The notes beneath the pieces are model-generated. The model did not search any database and was not told where the DNA came from. It was given only the letters and a program-made list of their open reading frames with translations. From positions 1 through 64,000 of the forward strand of contig JBKHXF010000032.1 of NCBI GenBank assembly GCA_046566145.1: DNA of 64,000 nt, written 5' to 3'. This document shows positions 60,341 through 64,000 of this stretch, in pieces. Position numbers and translations under genes: made by a program. The stretch is from JBKHXF01 sp046566145 (GTDB taxonomy: Bacteria; Actinomycetota; Nitriliruptoria; Nitriliruptorales; Nitriliruptoraceae). Numbering within the stretch: position 1 is the stretch's first letter; each line of letters opens with the position of its first letter.

Positions 60341-61384
60341 GTGGCGCGCACCAGGGGGACCGGGCGGCTCCGGGCCGTCGCCGTGCTCGTCGCGCTCGGG
60401 GCCACCGCCTGCGGCGCGCAGACGCCGTCGGGGGAGCCGACCGCCGGCGCGACCACGCCGCCGGCGGCCTCCGCGTCCCCCACACCGGAGGGCGGCCCCG
60501 CCACGGAGCCGACGCCGGACGGCACGTCGACCCCGGCCTCGGCCCCGGAGCAAGCCGGCGGCGGCGCCCCCGGTGGCGGGTCCGCCGACGAGTCGTCGGG
60601 CACGGGCGGTGGCCAGGCCCCCGGTGGGGGCGGGGGCGACGGCTCCGCCGGCGGAGGTGGGTCCAGCGGAGGTGGGTCCGCCCCGGGCGCGGGCGCACCG
60701 CCGGCGCGGACCCCGGTCGCGGACGACGGCCCCGTCGGGGCGAACGGGCGCGCCTACGTGCGTGGGGAGCGCCGGCAGCTCGTGCTCGAGGTGGACGTCC
60801 AGCAGGGCGTCCAGGCCGACCGGGGAGCGCTCGACCACCTGCGGGCCACCGTGGCGCGGCACGCGACGTCGCGGACCGAGGTCGGCTTCGCGGGCGGCTC
60901 CACCATCACCTCGTCGCGCACCGAATGGGACGTCGACGCCATCCGCGCGACGGCGGCCTCGGTCCGCGACGTCCGCAGCGGCGACGACGCCCTCGGGCTG
61001 CAGGTGCTCTACCTGCGCGGCGGGTTCGTGCAGGACGGCCAGCTCACCGACGCGATCGGCGTGGCCGTCTCCGCGAGCGTGTTCGCCGTCTTCCCGGAGC
61101 GCTGGCGCGGCGGGGTCGGGCTGCTCGGCTCGGCCTCCGCCGTCGAGCGCGCCGTGCTGGTGCACGAGTACGGGCACCTCGTCGGGCTCATCGACCTGAC
61201 GTTCACCTCCGACCGGCCACGCGAGGACCCCGACCACCCCGGCCACTCGCGGGACCAGCGCTCGGTGATGTTCTGGGCGATCGAGTCGACGGCGATCGGG
61301 CAGGTCTTCTCCGGCCCGCCGCCGGACACGTTCACGGCCGACGACGAGGCCGACATCGCCGGGCTACGTGACGGCCGCCTCTGA
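60341..61384 (+). CDS. lipoprotein zinc metalloprotease (HExxHxxGxxD)
   Basis: A 347-residue protein. The signal peptide ends in a lipobox-like ATAC with Cys24. A Gly/Ser/Pro-rich linker of about 110 residues (25-130) spans the wall. The C-terminal domain holds HEYGHLVGLID at 275-285, a zinc site with Asp as third ligand as in snapalysin (M7), and a downstream RSVMFWA that fits a Met-turn. It lacks similarity elsewhere that I can name. AGGAG lies 6 bases before the GTG. It probably shares the guaB3 transcript (15-base gap), but the functional link is unclear. Confidence 0.8.
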   Translation: MARTRGTGRLRAVAVLVALGATACGAQTPSGEPTAGATTPPAASASPTPEGGPATEPTPDGTSTPASAPEQAGGGAPGGGSADESSGTGGGQAPGGGGGDGSAGGGGSSGGGSAPGAGAPPARTPVADDGPVGANGRAYVRGERRQLVLEVDVQQGVQADRGALDHLRATVARHATSRTEVGFAGGSTITSSRTEWDVDAIRATAASVRDVRSGDDALGLQVLYLRGGFVQDGQLTDAIGVAVSASVFAVFPERWRGGVGLLGSASAVERAVLVHEYGHLVGLIDLTFTSDRPREDPDHPGHSRDQRSVMFWAIESTAIGQVFSGPPPDTFTADDEADIAGLRDGRL

Positions 61385-61405
61385 CGGGGCGCACCGCAGC
61401 GGCGC

Positions 61406-62593
61406 TCAGCCGGACCGCACCCGCCGCGCGAGCCGGAACAGGGGGCGCCACGCCGACGCGAGCCGGAGCGCGGCCCGGACGGACCGGCGCCGGGCCAGGC
61501 GGGCGTGTGCGCGCCGCTCCTTCTGCAGCTGGGCCTCGACGGCCTGGGTGCGCTGCCGAGCCACGGCGAGCTCCGCGTCGGTGACCTCGAGGCGGCGGCG
61601 GACGTGGGCGTGGGCGGCCCGGAGCGTCGCGAGCTCGGTCTCGAGGTCCGAGCGGGCCGCCTCGGCACGGCGGAGCTCGGCCACGGTCCGTTCCCGCTCT
61701 CCCTTGACGACCCCGACGGCGGCCTCCGCGCGTACCCGGACGGTCTCGGCCTTCTCGAGCGCGCGCCGGGTCCTGGCGAGCTCCTCCTCATAGCGCTCGG
61801 TGCCCGACGCCTGCCAGGAGCGGGCCCGCAGGTGTTCGACGAGGAACGGGTCCACCATCGCAGACGGAGTGGCAGCGCCGTCGACGAGCTGCCGGTGGAC
61901 CCGGCATGCCGTCCGCGCCCACGGCCCCAGCACCTCGCCCCCGTCGGCGCCGTGGTCGAGGTCCGGTCGCGCCCAGGAGCGGACACCCTCGAGGACCTCG
62001 GCATCCGGCTCCGGGAGGCCGAGCTCGGATGCCGTCCGCCGGGCGAGTTCATCCGGTCGCGTCAGCACTTCCTCGTACGCCAGCACGAGCGCGTCCGGCT
62101 CTGCCACGAGCGGCTCGAGCGTGTACCTGAGCCAGAGCTCGCACCCGCGTTCGAGGTCGATGCCGTTCCGGCGCCGCAGGCTCCGGGCCGATGCGAGGGG
62201 GTCCCGGAGGCACACCACGACGCGGGAGCGCGGGGCGATGCCGCGCCAGAGCGGCGCGGTGAGGGAGAGACGCGGGTCCTTCACCGCGACGTGGCCGCGG
62301 AGGTCGCGGGTGGTGAGGAAGCTCGCGGCGCGTTCGCGCAGGTGGTCGATGCGGGGGTCGTCCACCCAATCCGGTGGCAGGTGTGGGGGCCTGTCCCAGC
62401 TGCCCTTGAACGCGGCGAGGATCTCCTTGTCGATCTGCACGACGTCGCGCGGCTCGAAGAACCCGAGCGGGTTGTCGTCGGACGGCGGGAGATGCTCCTC
62501 GGGCCGCCCGATGTCCGCGCCGAGCAGTTCGAGGACCTTCGTCATCGCCGAGGACCCGGAGCGGTGGGGTCCCGCGACCAGCAGCAGCGGCAC
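61406..62593 (-). CDS. sulfotransferase-like protein with C-terminal coiled coil
   Basis: A 395-residue protein. Residues 1-240 have the PAPS-dependent sulfotransferase pattern: 5'-phosphate loop GPHRSGSSAMTKVL (8-21), AVKDPRLSLT, and VVVCLRDPLASARSLRRRNG for the 3'-phosphate site. Residues about 265-365 are a coiled coil (RTRRALEKAETVRVRAEAAV, VAELRRAEAARSDLETELATL), and the last 30 are very basic. Comparable proteins occur in cell-surface glycan loci, so it may sulfate or simply bind a glycan. AGGAG precedes the GTG by 7 bases. It is divergent from guaA. Confidence 0.8.
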   Translation of the reverse strand: MPLLLVAGPHRSGSSAMTKVLELLGADIGRPEEHLPPSDDNPLGFFEPRDVVQIDKEILAAFKGSWDRPPHLPPDWVDDPRIDHLRERAASFLTTRDLRGHVAVKDPRLSLTAPLWRGIAPRSRVVVCLRDPLASARSLRRRNGIDLERGCELWLRYTLEPLVAEPDALVLAYEEVLTRPDELARRTASELGLPEPDAEVLEGVRSWARPDLDHGADGGEVLGPWARTACRVHRQLVDGAATPSAMVDPFLVEHLRARSWQASGTERYEEELARTRRALEKAETVRVRAEAAVGVVKGERERTVAELRRAEAARSDLETELATLRAAHAHVRRRLEVTDAELAVARQRTQAVEAQLQKERRAHARLARRRSVRAALRLASAWRPLFRLARRVRSG

Positions 62594-62653
62594 GGTGGGC
62601 TCCTGGTTCGGTCGGATGCCGAGGATCGTGCCGGGGCACCCGGGCCCCGCTGC

Positions 62654-62697
62654 GCCCCCGGCCGGGGGCCGGAGCCTAGTCCGGGCTGAGCTAGCAT
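62654..62697. promoter_or_regulatory. divergent promoters and palindrome between sulfotransferase gene and guaA
   Basis: GCCCCCGGCCGGGGGC (62654-62669) is a perfect palindrome in the sulfotransferase leader. Minus-strand TAGGCT (62678-62673) and plus-strand TAGCAT (62692-62697) are -10 candidates 13 bases apart, the same back-to-back arrangement as at 21225-21246. TAGCAT is 28 bases before guaA. Confidence 0.4.
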
Positions 62698-62724
62698 CCG
62701 CCCGACCGAGACCAAGGCTCCTCC

Positions 62725-64000
62725 GTGTCCCGCGACTTCGACCGCGTCCTCGTCGTCGACTTCGGCGCCCAGTACGCGCAGCTCATCGCCCGTCGCGTGC
62801 GCGAGGCCCACGTCTACTCCGAGATCGTCAGCCACACGATCACGCCGGACGAGGTCCGCGAGCGCGGCGCCAGCGCCATCATCCTCTCCGGCGGCCCCAA
62901 GTCGGTGAACGCCGAGGGCGCACCCCGCATCGACCCGGCGATCCTCGAGCTCGGCATCCCGGTGCTCGGCATCTGCTACGGCCAGCAGCTGCTCGCCGCC
63001 ACGCTCGGTGGGACCGTCTCGAAGTCGGGCGTCGGGGAGTACGGCAAGGCCGGCCTGCAGGTCTCCGAGCCGGGCACGCTCCTCGACGGCACCCCGACCG
63101 AGCAGACGGTCTGGATGAGCCACTTCGACGCGGTCGTCGAGCCGCCGGCGGGGTTCCGCGTCACCGCCGCCACGGACACCTCGCCGTGCGCGGTCATCGA
63201 GGACCCCGAGCGGCGCATCTACGGGGTCCAGTTCCACCCCGAGGTGACCCACACCCCGCACGGGCAGGAGGTGCTGCGCCGCTTCCTCCACGAGGGGGCC
63301 GGGCTGCACCCCGAGTGGACCCCGCTGAACGTCATCGACGAGCTCGTCGAGCGGATCCGCGACCAGGTTGGCGACCGCCCGGTCCTGTGCGGCCTGTCCG
63401 GCGGCGTGGACTCGTCGGTCGCCGCGGCGCTGGTGCACCGGGCGGTCGGCGACCAGCTCACCTGCGTCTTCGTCGACCACGGCCTGATGCGCCACGACGA
63501 GGGTCGGCAGGTGGAGGAGACGTTCCGCGACCACTTCGGCGTCGACCTCGTGGTCCGCCAGGAGTCCGACCGGTTCCTCGGCGCCCTCGCCGGCGTCACC
63601 GACCCGGAGTCGAAGCGGAAGATCATCGGCGAGCACTTCATCCGGGTGTTCGAGGACGCCGCCCGCTCCATCTACGCGGGCCGCGAGGAGGGCACCAAGT
63701 TCCTGGTGCAGGGGACCCTCTACCCGGACGTGATCGAGTCCGGCTCCGACACCGCGTCGACGATCAAGAGCCACCACAACGTGGGCGGCCTCCCCGAGGA
63801 CCTCGACTTCGACCTCGTGGAGCCGCTGCGCAGCCTGTTCAAGGACGAGGTCCGCGTCATCGGCGAGGAGCTCGGGCTGCCCGCGGCGATGGTCCACCGG
63901 CAGCCGTTCCCCGGTCCCGGTCTCGCCGTGCGCATCGTCGGCGACATCACCCAGGAGCGCATCGACCTCGTCCGTGCCGCCGACCGCATCGTGCTGGACG
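62725..64000 (+). CDS. guaA: GMP synthase (glutamine-hydrolysing), 3' end outside window
   Basis: Makes GMP from XMP, ATP and glutamine. The frame is open from the GTG at 62725 to the end of the window, about 425 of an expected 515-525 residues. The N-terminal glutaminase has VVDFGAQYAQLIARRV, the catalytic Cys in GICYGQQ and FHPE. The synthetase has the PP-loop LSGGVDSS, VDHGLMRHDEG, FLVQGTLYPDVIESG, IKSHHNVGGLPE and RQPFPGPGLAVRI. It is intact as far as it can be seen. Together with guaB3 it is a purine island. Confidence 0.97.
   Translation, partial: MSRDFDRVLVVDFGAQYAQLIARRVREAHVYSEIVSHTITPDEVRERGASAIILSGGPKSVNAEGAPRIDPAILELGIPVLGICYGQQLLAATLGGTVSKSGVGEYGKAGLQVSEPGTLLDGTPTEQTVWMSHFDAVVEPPAGFRVTAATDTSPCAVIEDPERRIYGVQFHPEVTHTPHGQEVLRRFLHEGAGLHPEWTPLNVIDELVERIRDQVGDRPVLCGLSGGVDSSVAAALVHRAVGDQLTCVFVDHGLMRHDEGRQVEETFRDHFGVDLVVRQESDRFLGALAGVTDPESKRKIIGEHFIRVFEDAARSIYAGREEGTKFLVQGTLYPDVIESGSDTASTIKSHHNVGGLPEDLDFDLVEPLRSLFKDEVRVIGEELGLPAAMVHRQPFPGPGLAVRIVGDITQERIDLVRAADRIVLD

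Overview
The window looks like chromosomal DNA from a very GC-rich member of the Actinomycetota. Evidence: strong G/C bias at third codon positions, many GTG and TTG starts, 4-base GTGA/TGATG gene overlaps, a BldD-type regulator, DUF5319 beside guaB3/guaA, sortase-anchored proteins, and HrcA/CIRCE control of groESL. Gene content suggests a deep-branching class such as the Nitriliruptoria/Euzebyales/Egibacterales group rather than Streptomyces or Mycobacterium. That placement is inference; no species can be named. I saw no tRNA, rRNA, CRISPR array, insertion sequence or prophage.

Layout. 0.2-13.7 kb is core housekeeping on the plus strand: rplM-rpsI, glmM-glmS (amino-sugar precursor supply), nnr, alr, an alpha/beta hydrolase, a P1 peptidase, an unusual family-4-like uracil-DNA glycosylase, the t6A/N-acetylation set tsaE-tsaB-rimI-tsaD, and a GNAT protein. 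13.8-16.8 kb holds a bldD homologue with an intact c-di-GMP signature, divergent from groES-groEL, whose promoter carries two CIRCE operators. 16.9-22.2 kb encodes surface proteins: an LPXTG-anchored hydrolase, a TPR-like protein, a membrane-anchored secreted protein and a lipoprotein. 22.3-25.9 kb has a polysaccharide co-polymerase/BY-kinase preceded by a membrane protein that looks like a degenerate copy of the same fold. 26.1-30.9 kb has a second LPXTG protein, a lipoprotein, and a HEAT-repeat protein paired with an HD-GYP c-di-GMP phosphodiesterase.

The most striking part is 31-45.8 kb. Six secreted proteins with unrelated heads (CAP, PGRP amidase, M23 peptidase, right-handed beta-helix, S8 subtilase, SpoIID/LytB) all end in the same tail of five FG-GAP/VCBS-like repeats of about 45 residues. 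They are interleaved with ugd and with an AlgI/AlgJ-type O-acetylation pair; two of the tailed proteins appear to share an operon with that pair. From 46 to 58.4 kb follows a polysaccharide assembly and export operon: several glycosyltransferases (two of them very large multidomain fusions), a Wzm/Wzt ABC exporter and a polyprenyl-phosphate sugar-1-phosphate transferase.

The simplest reading is one surface-glycan locus. Ugd and the phosphoglycosyltransferase start the polymer, the glycosyltransferases build it, Wzm/Wzt or the co-polymerase route exports it, AlgI/AlgJ-like proteins acetylate it, and a set of wall-remodelling enzymes share a tail that may dock them on the envelope or the glycan. 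The nearby HD-GYP enzyme and BldD homologue make c-di-GMP control plausible. 58.4-64 kb returns to housekeeping: DUF5319, guaB3, a lipoprotein metalloprotease, a sulfotransferase-like protein, and guaA, which runs off the right edge.
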